Below are positions 24,759 through 35,730 of a DNA stretch of 64,000 bases, in pieces. Numbering within the stretch: the stretch's first letter is position 1; the number at the start of each line of letters is the position of its first letter. The notes under the pieces were generated by a model. The model was not told the DNA's origin, did not search any database, and worked only from the letters and a program-made list of their open reading frames with translations. Made by a program: the position numbers and the translations under genes. The stretch spans positions 14,691,001-14,755,000 of the forward strand of contig NC_079875.1 of assembly GCF_029227915.1 (NCBI RefSeq), written 5' to 3'. This DNA is from Hydractinia symbiolongicarpus (lineage: Eukaryota; Cnidaria; Hydrozoa; Anthoathecata; Hydractiniidae).

Positions 24759-25853
24759 ATGTATACGCCATCAAGATTTGAATATGTTCGTTTTGTTCCT
24801 ATAACAAGTGCTGAGAAAATGGCGAAGAAAGAAAACTATCGACACGAGAAAAAATTGGAAAACGAATTGAAATATCTCGAGAACGAAGAAAGGTACACGA
24901 AAAGCGTGCTACAGAAAAGCAATGTTTCGATTAAAACAGCCATAGATAAGTTCTACTTTGACGCACAGAAATGTTTGACGTATAAAAAATCCGACATGGA
25001 TGGAGAATACTATGTTCAACTAAATCGAGCGAAAACGAAGTCGTTAGATAGGACTGATAAACGTTATCTTCGCCCAACCATGATGAGTAACTCGAGCGAT
25101 AATCGTCTGTTCCACATGGATCGAATCACTGCTGCCAACTTGCGTCAGAACAGTCATCGTCGATTGACACGCTCCAGTAGTGACTCTGTCACACAACTTA
25201 TTCCCAGTAAATTGGATTACACAACGAAGGGGAAAAGTTTTGAACAAGACCAAGGTAGAAATGTTCGATGCACACCACTATCCAAATCCAGCTCTGAAGT
25301 ATCTATACCTGAACTCTGTACCGAAGCACTGCCTAGGGGAGTTTCAAGAGAAGACACATTTCCTTTAAAAGAAACTTCTTCTCTACAGAAACTTCCAAGA
25401 GTTTCAACTCCATTTGTTTCGCCAGATAAAAATGTTAAAATACCGTTGACAAGATCTTCCAGAATTATATCCAGAAATCAAGCCCGTGGGTTGTCACAAA
25501 GTAAATCAGACGAGCAGCCCGATAGTGTAAACATTCACCAAACAATTGCAAGGTCAGCATCTTTACCAGTTAAGACGACATGTTTTTTAGAATCAGAAGA
25601 AGACTTGCTAAAGACAGAAAACGCACCTTTTAAGTTACCTCTCAGATACCACCAAAATGCTACCACATTATACGAATGGCCAAACTTTAAAAAAAAATCT
25701 GATATAGCTATACAAGAAGAAGGCATAGAAAATGTTATGAGAGTGCGTCCGCGGAATTGTTATAGTGAAACAGAACTTTTAGGAAAGAAATATGGTCTCG
25801 AAGAGAGACATTCTAGTAGAATTTTACGACAAACAAAATCAAGCAATATATGA
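24759..25853 (+). CDS. Unrecognised polar, Ser/Lys/Arg-rich protein
   Basis: The open frame is 364 codons from the first in-frame ATG (MYTPSRFEYVRF). The frame is open back to a TGA at 24663-24665, but the upstream part has only a TTG at 24672, so the ATG at 24759 is preferred. A splice acceptor TTATTTCAG ends at 24654, so a 5' UTR intron or an upstream coding exon is possible. The N-terminal 100 residues are charged and probably helical (ENELKYLENEERYTKS). The rest is rich in Ser and basic residues and looks disordered, with many RSSS/SKSSS patches that resemble phosphorylation sites. No transmembrane segment, signal peptide or known domain was recognised. AATAAA at 26056-26061 is a plausible 3' end. 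Long frame, ATG start and protein-like composition make it likely real. Confidence 0.7.
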   Translation: MYTPSRFEYVRFVPITSAEKMAKKENYRHEKKLENELKYLENEERYTKSVLQKSNVSIKTAIDKFYFDAQKCLTYKKSDMDGEYYVQLNRAKTKSLDRTDKRYLRPTMMSNSSDNRLFHMDRITAANLRQNSHRRLTRSSSDSVTQLIPSKLDYTTKGKSFEQDQGRNVRCTPLSKSSSEVSIPELCTEALPRGVSREDTFPLKETSSLQKLPRVSTPFVSPDKNVKIPLTRSSRIISRNQARGLSQSKSDEQPDSVNIHQTIARSASLPVKTTCFLESEEDLLKTENAPFKLPLRYHQNATTLYEWPNFKKKSDIAIQEEGIENVMRVRPRNCYSETELLGKKYGLEERHSSRILRQTKSSNI

Positions 25854-28736
25854 AAAATGTTGTTAGAGGATATAACAGGTGCTTAAATATGCTTTGTTTG
25901 TTATGGTTGGTTTTACTTTCTTGCTAGACAAAGATTATATGTATACACGTTTTTTTTTTTGTAAGCAACTTGATTTTCATTTGAGTTTCTAAAAAATACG
26001 CCTTTAAAAGATAGAAAAATGTTACTTAGCAGAAAGCAGAACTATTTTGAAGATAAATAAAATTCCTGCAAACATTTCAGTACCAATGTGTCAAATTGTT
26101 GCCTAACGTCCACACCAAAAAGACCCTCTTACGAAATACGAAAAGTAGCTAAAAGGATCAAGGAAGTGAATCCACTAATTAAATGTATGAAAAAATTATT
26201 TCAATCATAAATTTTCACTTGTACGAAGTATTACTTATACTAATACCACTAAAGATGCTGCAATTTTTAGCACAGTCACTTATAAACTGGTTGCTTATAA
26301 AAAAGACACGAATTTGTGTACATATGTCTTACTGTATCTGTTTGTATAAATTATCCATAAACTTCTTCTAAGAAATCCAGGTTTTGTAAATATACATCTA
26401 TCTAGGTGTAACATACTTAGTTGTGACATAAAAGTTGTATAAAAATTACAATTTTTTACTCCAGGTATCCATTTTTTGGCTAAAAATATTTTAAAGTATG
26501 CCAGTGGATTCTAGGACGTTTTACTTGTTTTTATAACAAGAACGATGTAAAAAGGACTTTCAATGATTATTTTTAAATATTTATGAGCAATTGGTTCTTT
26601 GCCATAGATCGACGCCAAAGTATTTTTACAAAAAAAAGAATATAATAGCCAAAATATTGATAGTAGTAACGACATTTATTTTCTTTCCAAAAAGAACTGC
26701 TCACAATGCTGGAAAATCATTTTTGTTTTCTTTCATAAAAGTATATCTAAAAACCTTTTCGAGAGTTTGGCAATGTCACCGTCCCTTTAATGTGATTAAA
26801 CAAAGGATTTAACAGCGTGGAACGCCTTCGACAGATCTGTAAGAGGATTAGTCACTGAAAATATTCTAGTTACAACAAACAGTTGAAATATTTGTGAAAC
26901 TTGTTTACAGAAAAAAACGTTTTTGCTAAAAAGGTTGTATGTTAGCCCAATATATATATATTTTTAAATGTTAGCACATTCGATATTTGCTAGTAAATTT
27001 CGCACATACGAACAAAGCCAGTAACAGATATTGAAGTTGTTTTGATTTTTGGAGAGGGTTTATAATTTACGATTGCATGTGGCCTCACAATTATTGACTC
27101 GCCTAAGGTAAATTTTAAGATTTAAACCCTTTAGATTGAGTATTAACAATGATTGAAAATTTTAGAGAGAGAGGGGCATGACCCTCTTGTCCCATAGGTC
27201 ACTGCGGTCCTGACGAAGCATGTTAAACACGATAGTTGTTGTTTACTTCACTACTAAAATGATAGTCGGTCTATGATTCGTGGTGGGTCGCAAAGTAAAC
27301 ACGAGCATAAAAAAAATATTTGCGGTTTCAGAAAACTTACTATGTACTTGTTTCAATGGCGCGAAGAAGAAAAAAGTGTGGCGTATTTCTGTTTCAGCGT
27401 TTATTATCAACTTTTTCTTGTTAAAGTAGCTTAATATCAATAGAAGATTGGTATTAACATCCGTCTTAAAGCTCGGCACGAGGTTGCTTGATATGTAAAT
27501 ATAACATTCCCTTATTTGGTCATTTGTGACTCGACCTGGTTATTTCATCTTTTACTTCATCGCTGACATGTACACTAAACAAACAAGTTTAAAAAGAAAA
27601 AAAGAGTTCATTATTATTAAAATGCTTTATGAACGCGGACTATAATTTCGTTAGCTGTCTAATTATGCTAATTTTATGCAATTTTTGGTTTTGAAAAAAG
27701 TGTGTCCAGCGGAGACTCGATTATTGCTTGCTAACAGAAGAACAAGAATGAACAAAATATCAATGCAGGAATATGTACAACTGGCGAATTTACCCTTTGT
27801 TTTCTCTTTTGTAGATTGAAGAGGTCACGGCCAGCATTTTCCAGAGACTATGACACCAACCAAATTTTATTGTGTAAGCATATACACAAATATTTCTCGA
27901 CTTAACCTTGTTAATCACACGTTGTCTTGTAAGAACTTTTTTTTACAGTGAAGCGCCAACACTGCTTGGAAAAATATTTCTTTTGCACTGCAAAAGATTA
28001 GAATTTTCAATATATCAATGCAAATCAGAAGGACCTTTCAGAAAACAAAGAAAACGCCTGCTTCCCTTTCAAACACTTACAATAATCATCCAAATCATAT
28101 CTTTTTCATACACCTTCTAAACCCGCTGCTAATATGAAGTGATACTGAAATTGACTGTGTCGGTTTTTTAGTGCTAACTTGATATGGCAAAAGTAAAATC
28201 GACAAGCTGGTTCTTAAAAATGGTAAACTATTCCTGCAAATTGATAAAACCATTCTTGTAAATAAACAGACAATTAAGCAATTTTAAACTACAAATGGAA
28301 TTGATTGTTACTTTATATAGAAGATTCATGGTATACTTGTCCAAATGTAATTTCATGCAATACATCTGGAAATACTTGTCCAAATGCTGTTATCCTTTCT
28401 TGAAAGTTACGCTGGCTAGGAAGATACGCAGACCTATTATGAAATTTGACCTTAGAAGTTTTTTTTACAATAAGTAATATAGCTTAGACTGGATTCTGCA
28501 AATCTTTTTCTTCGTGATCTCCGCCCATGGCTAAAAATTGTCGGCCAATTTCTCTTTTCTCCAATATCGACCAATATACCAAAATTTGCTACTGGAAAAA
28601 CTTTAGCTTTAACTTTCTTAATGTCAACAAAATTGTTAACTTTACATAAACATATTTCATACTAATTTATTAGTTTTTTAAGAAAAAAAGCTGCAGGTCA
28701 GACGATGTGTTGAACGTATACTTGACATATCATACC
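25854..28736. other. Intergenic stretch, no gene seen
   Basis: The first 200 bases are probably the 3' UTR of the preceding gene (AATAAA at 26056-26061). No credible exon or structured repeat was recognised in the remainder. Confidence 0.4.
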
Positions 28737-29041
28737 GACTGGTGGCCTTGTGGTAGAGCGCTCGGCTCCAGTGCGGAAGGTCTTGGGTTCAAACCCTGAC
28801 CGAGTCATGTCAGAGACTATAAAAGTGTGAAGCGATCCTTTCTGCTAAACGTTTAGCATGAGAATGGGATTGATATCTTAGGCGGTTGTCTGGTTGAGCG
28901 GTTGTTGTTTTTGCACGCCTTCTCGTAGCTCAAATGGGAGCTTTAGATGCGCTAGGACCCCCTTCGCAAGATCCTCCTTGATAACAGTTCCTATAGAAAC
29001 TGAAGAGGCTATCCTGGGTAAATAATAGTAATAATAATAAA
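28737..29041 (+). mobile_element. tRNA-derived SINE, copy 2
   Basis: It starts GACTGGTGGCCTTGTGGTAG (A box) and has GGGTTCAAACCCTGAC (B box) at about 28785-28800, so the first 70 bases look like a tRNA gene. The following 200 bases, including AAAGTGTGAAGCGATCC and CTCAAATGGGAGCTTTA, are shared with the minus-strand copy at 10747-11049. The tail is a (TAATAA)n run from about 29018. The tRNA-like head is therefore a SINE promoter and not a tRNA gene. Confidence 0.85.
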
Positions 29042-29266
29042 AATAGAACTTTTCGTTCTTCTTTTGTTAATACATCAATTCCACAAGTCTGTCATACATT
29101 CAACGGTTAAATTTTCTGCTGGTGGTAACAAAATTTTTTGCTACAACAAACCCCTAAAATCATTGTCAAAAAAACATTCATTTCAACTGTTTATTTTCGA
29201 ATTTAGCTAAATACAAATAAAATTTTGTTAGGTTTTGCTAAACAGAGTATAATATTTTTAGACATA

Positions 29267-29754
29267 CAGTATACTCTCGTTAAGTAGTACGCTTTTTATC
29301 CGTCCCTTGAACTTTCTTACCCTTTTCAAGCAAAAAAAATCGCTTAAGTGAGACCCTGGATTAGTAGGACGCCCGAAGTAGTACATTTTATCTCCGCCCT
29401 TGGGGCAAAAATTTCGCTTAAGTGGATGGAATGACTTCAAATTTTTTGAACACATTGCAATGATTTGAAAAAAAAATTTTGTAAACAAAACTTTTCTAGA
29501 ATTTTCTTGGTTTGATGAAATATAGAAAGAGAAAAATTAAACACAATTACTGTCACCATATTTTGATTATGAATTTACGAATCCGTCTAAGATCTCCATA
29601 AGTCTCTCAAGAAATCTCGCGATAATTAGGACAAATTGAGCAATTTGATGAAAATCCTACAGATGAGGAGATTCGCTTAAGTAGAACGCCTGCTAAGTAG
29701 TACATCTTCCCTTCTTCGCTTGAGTGTCCCACTTAACGAGAGTAATATATGCTG
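29267..29754. mobile_element. 488-bp TIR element with TA duplication (pogo/mariner type)
   Basis: The ends are CAGTATACTCTCGTTAAGT on the left and the complement of CAGCATATATTACTCTCGTT on the right, flanked by TA at 29265-29266 and 29755-29756. Subterminal motifs GCTTAAGTGG and CCGAAGTAGTAC recur inside both arms. CAG ends plus a TA duplication fit the Tc1/mariner-pogo superfamily. It contains no transposase and is non-autonomous. Confidence 0.82.
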
Positions 29755-30330
29755 TAATACCTTTTAAAACTATATTAAAAGTATTTTTCTTCAAATAAAA
29801 AACACAATCATCCATATTTTTATATTCACAGTTGTAGTACCCATGTTTTTTCTTTGCATGCAGTTTTTTTTTGTTAAGTGTTTTATTGGATTGTTCACGA
29901 GATATTTGAAACAAAATAATCTTAACTTGAAGATTCAATGCTGCGACTTGTGAAAACCAATATTGGATTTGTGCTTTATCCATTTTCTAAATTTTCTGTT
30001 GTGGTTTTACTTTACTTGACGATAGTGGGGAGCAAAATTTGGCGTGTTTTTAATTTAACGTTGCTAAAATATTTTTTTACATACACATAGAATATTTCGT
30101 GATTTTAACCTAAAAATTAAATTAAAACTAAAATTTTATCGAACGATAACGGAATTATGTCATACTATATATACGAAGACAAAGAAACTGCCGAGAAGAT
30201 TAAATATATTTTTGATTTTAGGCTCTGGTAAAATATATTTATCATGTGAAATGTGTGGCCGTGTTTATGGCAATTTTTTGGCACTTCTATTTTCGACGAC
30301 AAGCTCTTTGTGTCGCTCTTGTGTTGTGGC

Positions 30331-30922
30331 TTACCGTAAAATACCGAAGTCAAGCGCAGCGCTTATCAGTGGTGATAGCAAGATTTTGATACGCTTATCC
30401 ACGGGTGCACTTATCCACGGGTGCACTTATCCACGGGTGCACTTATAAACGAGTATAAAAAAAAGTGCAAGGAAAAAAAAGAAAGAAAAATAAATAATTT
30501 TTTTTCGATGATGTATGTACTTTATTTGTGTATCATATTGGCCAAGAATTTGTATCCAATGATAAATGAGTGGCAATTTTTATGGATGAAAGCAGTCATT
30601 ACTGGTGAACAGCGTCGTGTTCCTGAAGACACTTGGGTCCCTGGAGGAGGGATTGAACTTTCGTGTAGATATTATATATATGCTGTAAAAAATTATAAAA
30701 ACTATATCCGTAACAAAATTAAAGAAGCAGAAAAAAAATCTTGCATTTTAAGTGAAACAAACATTGTATTCTATATCTCCTTTCCCTATATGCGCTTATC
30801 TGAGGGTACGCTTATAAACGGCAATAAAATTTCGGTAAAGATTTGGTGCGCTTAACAACGGGTGCGCTTATAATCGGGTGCGCTTATAATCGGGTGCGCT
30901 TGATTTCGGTATTTTAAGGTAA
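30331..30922. mobile_element. 592-bp TIR element with GCGCTTAT subterminal arrays
   Basis: Both ends share a 27-bp inverted repeat with two mismatches, beginning TTACCGTAAAATACCGAA on the left and TTACCTTAAAATACCGAA on the right. Inside each end lies a short array: three copies of CACTTATCCACGGGTG at about 30395-30445, and CGGGTGCGCTTATAAT copies at about 30850-30900. The target-site duplication is not clear. The 144-codon frame crossing it starts at GTG and reads the array, so it is not treated as a gene. The right edge lies only 10 bases from the stop codon of the next gene (minus strand) and may supply its 3' end. Confidence 0.8.
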
Positions 30923-30931
30923 AATAAACTC

Positions 30932-31396
30932 TTAAAAGCACATTAGAATGCAACGTCTTCTTTTGTTTGTTTGTTCCTCGTATACTATTTCTTCATGTAC
31001 TTCTTCTCTTTCACTTTCTTCATATTTCGAAGCATGTCCACATTCTTCCGTAACAATTGTTTCTGGTTGCACAGCAACATTATCTTTAGCGTGCGCATTT
31101 CTCGTTTGAGTGCAAGATGGGGAAGGTGGAAAGAACGTCGCCTCTGGACAAGAACTCGACCTCGGTCTGGTGCTGGGTGATTTTGTATATCTCTCAACGC
31201 TTCTTTTATAAGTGAGCTGTTGATTCAACAATGTTTTTCGTTGGTAAAGTTCTAGTTTTTTAAGCATATCAATTTTTTCATGGTATTCTTGAGGTTCTGA
31301 ACATTTCCCATCTTTTTTATGCTGTTTTGTTTTCTTTAACACAAACTGCTCATCCGCCATCTTTTTTTCACTATTTGTAGGGTATACAAAGTACAT
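30932..31396 (-). CDS. Small unrecognised gene, acidic C-terminal region with Cys tail
   Basis: A single-exon frame encodes 154 residues from the first ATG, or 142 from the second ATG at 31360 (MADEQFVLKK), whose AAGATGG context is much stronger and is my preferred start. The N-terminal half is Lys/Gln/Leu rich and probably helical (KIDMLKKLELYQRKTLLNQQ). A Ser/Pro patch (RPRSSSCPE, FFPPSPS) and a Glu-rich stretch follow, and it ends NKRRRCILMCF. The basic residues plus cysteines at the end could be a palmitoylation-type membrane anchor, but the ending is not a CaaX box. It shares the short string ERYTKS with the gene at 24759, too little to prove homology. No known domain was recognised. Confidence 0.62.
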   Translation of the reverse strand: MYFVYPTNSEKKMADEQFVLKKTKQHKKDGKCSEPQEYHEKIDMLKKLELYQRKTLLNQQLTYKRSVERYTKSPSTRPRSSSCPEATFFPPSPSCTQTRNAHAKDNVAVQPETIVTEECGHASKYEESEREEVHEEIVYEEQTNKRRRCILMCF

Positions 31397-33227
31397 ACTG
31401 GACTACAATCGTAATTTGAATTTGGCACAGTAGTATAATACCTAACACAAACCCATACCAAAATATTATGGACAAATTTCAAGCGAATGGTATGACGACA
31501 GCACTAAAATGTGTTGCTAGGGATTTGTTACCTTAAAGACATCTTACAAATGTGCAAAGTTCGATTGCATAAGAAACCCCCCTCCCCCCCCTCCCTTTCC
31601 AGGTCGTAACATTTAATTAAGCCCGGGTAAACATACATGGCTATGTTTTGCAATCCGATACCTCACACCATCAAAGGTGACAGAAAATGTATTCAAACCG
31701 AATTATGTGTGTAATATTCTTTAACTAAATTTTTTTTAAATTCATTCCGTCTTTCTAAAAATCATCGACCATTTTTCTTCTCTACTCTACTTTTAATAAC
31801 TTTGAAACAAATACGTTCGCAGTTTGTTTTCCCGGTACCATATGTTTACACATCAGCTTCGTTTAGTTAATTTGTTTAACGCTATTTCTTGCATGGATTA
31901 AGTACTAAAAATAACTCTTTCAATTCATTACAGTTTCTCTTTTCTCACGATCATATTCGATTAGGATCTCAAGCTGTTTACTGTCGAATAAATTATTAAC
32001 TTACCAAGGTCGTAATTAAGGGTTACCATCTTTGTTATTGTTGCACGAATTTTCAACCAATCACGCTTGTTAAAGCTTACCGGTAGAGCGAGAGTTATAT
32101 GTATTTTTTCTAATAACAAACCCTATCAAGCCAGAGTCTAAAAAGGTTTTTAGTCGAATAGGACTTTTTGCCTCGATACAAGTAAAGTTAATATGGTTAA
32201 AAATTTCGTTTTTAAGAACTTTTTAAAGATTCTTATGCTTCAAAATACGTGTGTGTGTGTTTTAAAGAAAGTTTCGGTGTGACATTGCCAGAGCTGATAT
32301 TGTTGTTGTATATTTACGTCTTTGGTCTTATCATTAGGTTTCGTATACTGATGGTATTATAAACGACATACTTTGTTACAGTTCACAATTTTAGTATTAA
32401 ACTTTGTTGAAGTTTTAAAAAGCTGGGTACCACTTTTTATAAATGGATTCAATAAGCGTCCAGTCCGATAAAACGCCCATTAATAAGATCGCAAGATTAA
32501 ATAAGCACCCTGTGAGTTAAATAGTCATTTACAGTATTTGAAAATAATTAATTTAACATCGACTAAATTTTAAACTGCATTTAATGACACTCGTGTTCCA
32601 TATTTTATCTTTCGTAAATATAACTCAAATAACGATGGCTCAACAACAGTGAAGATTTTTTGTTGAAAATCGACCTTTCACGACGGTCTGTTCTGATGGG
32701 ACGCGGTTGGTGCGGGATTAACACTGATTTAAAAAAGAGAAATTGACGGTGCTTACAGTTACGACTTGTTTTCATTCAACTAATTTTTCGCTATGACAAA
32801 AAAAGCGCGCGAGCTTTTTTGTTAGCGCATGCGCGCTTTCAAAAATTTCTAACTTTTTTAATGTGCGCATGTGATGTCGTATTCTATATGCAGAAAAAAC
32901 AACATTCATTTTGTTATATACAAATTTATTTTCTTTTTTCATTCAAAGCATTAATACAAATTAAGTGCGAGTTAAGAAATAAATTGTAAATATCCTCCAT
33001 CCCAGGGCTGTTTTATTTACCAGAAGATGACGCTGGCAAAAAAAATTATTAACTACTCTTACCCTTGCGATGGAGAGAAGTATATAGTTTTTAGAGAAAG
33101 TGTTTCTAAATAAAAAACAGAACAAAACAAAAAAATCTCTAAAAATCTTTAAATAAATTCCACGCATAAATATACTAATAAAGAATATATATTATAATTT
33201 ACTGTATCCCACAACCTTGTAAAACAG
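31397..33227. other. Intergenic stretch, no gene seen
   Basis: This holds the 5' region of the small minus-strand gene and A+T-rich sequence. A C-rich run lies at about 31568-31602. A GC-rich patch with GCGCGCGAGC and GCGCATGCGCGC lies at about 32810-32838. Neither could be assigned. Confidence 0.4.
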
Positions 33228-33282
33228 GATAGAATTCTGGACAAAACTGCTTTCATGAAAGCAGTTTTGTCCAGATAGAATT
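33228..33282. repeat. 40-bp perfect palindrome flanked by 9-bp direct repeats
   Basis: Bases 33236-33275 form a perfect inverted repeat without spacer, each half being 20 bases and meeting at TTTCA/TGAAA. GATAGAATT occurs on both sides (33228-33236 and 33274-33282), resembling a 9-bp target duplication. It lies about 400 bases downstream of the SAXO stop codon. Confidence 0.85.
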
Positions 33283-33682
33283 TTACGGGATGTAATTTTA
33301 ACAATTAAGTGTTTCTTAAATACGTAAGGTAAATACAGCTATTTTTGTGTCACTTAGTGACATCATCTCAACATAATTCGGAGAAATAGCGGTAAAAAAA
33401 AATTACAAAATTCTTTATATTACAATTAAAAATCGGTGATCTCCACAATAGGAAAAACTTAAAAATATGCTAAACTTAAAAGTCAAAATTTTTACGAGTC
33501 CTGGACTTTAATTTTTAAGTTTAAAAATTTAAAGATATCTATAATTTATAGCAGGCTACTAAAAATAATACGAATTAACTGGTTTAGGAAGAAGCCTATG
33601 TTGACGTTTTGCAAAGCAGATTAAACTTATTTTTGCTGAATTTTTGCTAATTTTTATCAACAAATTACTCAAGTGAACAAAA

Positions 33683-35730
33683 TTACACTTTGACATAAAC
33701 TTCTGTGGTGTTTTTTCCACCTCCGATTGGTGGAAGAGGAGGGGTGTCTCCACGAAAGCTCGATGCTGTACTCACTTCGCCATTTTTAATTAGAAATCGG
33801 TGGCCGTTGATAAAGTCATCGATAAGATCATACCCGGCAAAGTTATTCATAACTATCTTTGAACTTGGGCATTCAGGCAATTTCTTTGATTCGAACTGCT
33901 CTCCGTAGGACGTCTTGTTGGCAAATGGTTTCTTTGTATCAAATATTTCATGTTCCCGTTTTATCATCTGTGCAGGAGCGACGTTTTGTTTTTTGTAGTT
34001 ATCTTTGCTCTCTGTTGTCGAGTCGAATGGAACATTGGACGAGTAGTAATCTCTGCTGCGCTGAGTTTTATGTCGTGGTGAAATTTGATGTTTGACGTAA
34101 CCATCGGCGTACGACGTGACGCCGTCAAATTCATCACCGAAATTGACATTTGTCTTCGGCCGTAATGATTTTGCCGCGCCACGCCGTCCGAAATTTTTGT
34201 AATCGTCTGATGTCTTTTGCATATCCATGGCGGCCGACGGGGGTCTGTATACGTCTTGGTCTCGCTTAGCCACATTTCTTTGCACCTGCCAGTGTTTGTA
34301 TGTGGCACCATGTGTGGTTTCATCGTCTAACTGCTGATCAGAGTTAAAAAGGCCGTTGTCGTATTTGACAGGATGTGATTTCGACGCATTTTTGTGGTGC
34401 TTATAGTCCGTCTGCACCATTGATTGTCCAGAAAACGGTTGGTTGTTAGGTATATATTCAGTTTTCCACCCTATAAAGAACATAGGTGATTAAAAAGTAA
34501 AGCCGAAGGAAGGTCGAAGGTCGGATCTTCGCAACCTTGTTTCAAGGTCTCTTGTCTTTTCGACATTTACACTGGCGGCGAAGAAAGCTCTGGTACATGC
34601 TGCTGAGCTGTTTAAAGCGATTTACATTCGGCATAGACGATTTATTCGTGCTTAGCGTTATAAGTCAAAAGTTGCAAAAAGGGTATATTTGGGTTTGAAG
34701 GTTGTTTCGCTTTCGCTTTGAAGTTGATCTGGCTTTGGAGAAATTTGCTAATTTAAGTCGTTGTCAAGCTATTTTGACCCAAAGTAAAAAAGATAAAAAA
34801 GCATGAATTTTTTCAGGTCGGACAGGAGGAAGAAAGTTTGTATCAAAAATTTCTTTAATTAGTTCGAAATTTAATAAAAACGCCATTTAGTGTCCTTGCA
34901 AAATTGTTTGGGGATTTAAAATTCGCGAAAAGCGATTTAAAAAATTTTTCTACATACCTTTGGATGATCTTGGTCTCTGAGTATGTTTCACAAAGTGTTC
35001 ATGATGTGTTGTTTCAAACTGTCCAGGTCCTATAAAGAAAAAAAACGCAGGTTTTTTAATGCCTCGGACGGAAGAGTCCCATTATACAACGCTCATTAAT
35101 ATGAAAGAGTGTTATTTATTCCGGGAAAAAGTAAAACAATGAAAGCAGATTTTAAAATCACCTTTTCCATCCAAGTTATCAGCTCGCCTTGGCACAATGT
35201 GAGATCTATCTCCATACAGGCCTTGATAATCTGCTTGGTGCGTCGACTTTTCGTCCATTGGAGCATTTGAAAGCGTGTGATTATCACGTAACTTGTAAAG
35301 ATGTGGCCTCGGGTTGAGGCCTTTATTTTCATAGTCTTCGTGCGTGACAGATTTACCTTTTAATTCCTCCTCATTCCCAAAGGGTTGAGTTTTCTTTTTA
35401 AAATATTGCGGAAGAGGAGCGACTTCTCCCTTCCCTTTTAAGTATTTTGTTCCATATTCTGTACTCAGATCCATCGGCTCTTCTCTTTTAACGTATTGCT
35501 CGGTTGGTCGGTGATCAACACGTGGTTGATGCTCATGAGCATGAAAGTTCTCCTTATGGCTGGTGATGTAATCTCCATCACCATCATGCTTAAGGTTATC
35601 CTGAGGACGATTGACAATAATACGTTCTCCTTTGCTGGTCTTATAACCCTCTTGATATTCTGATAAAGCACATGGTCCTTTGTTTGTAACTTGTGGTCTT
35701 GTTGGCATGTAGTGTGGACAGCGATGTTTG
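33683..35730 (-). CDS. SAXO/FAM154-type axonemal microtubule-stabilising protein (5' incomplete)
   Basis: Three exons read on the minus strand: 35730-35162, 35029-34958 (72 bases) and 34470-33683, with GT-AG borders and matching phase 1 at both internal junctions. They give 475 residues, close to the vertebrate SAXO1 length. The first exon opens KHRCPHYMPTRP right after a splice acceptor; RHRCPH is the conserved N-terminal Cys-rich signature of the family, so at least one upstream exon carrying the start and the other cysteines is missing and was not located. ALSEYQEGY and repeated modules of the type STEYGTKYLKGK, TTHHEHFVKH and THQADYQGLYG match the Mn microtubule-binding repeats of SAXO proteins. 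These bind inside ciliary and flagellar microtubules (family knowledge). The ATG at 35708 is within the exon and is probably not the start. Confidence 0.82.

Noticed and set aside
28737..28808. tRNA gene
   Set aside because: The tRNA-like part continues into a 230-bp body and TAA tail shared with another locus, so it is a SINE head.
30421..30855. 144-codon frame as a gene
   Set aside because: It starts at GTG, reads through subterminal arrays of a TIR element and has no domain.
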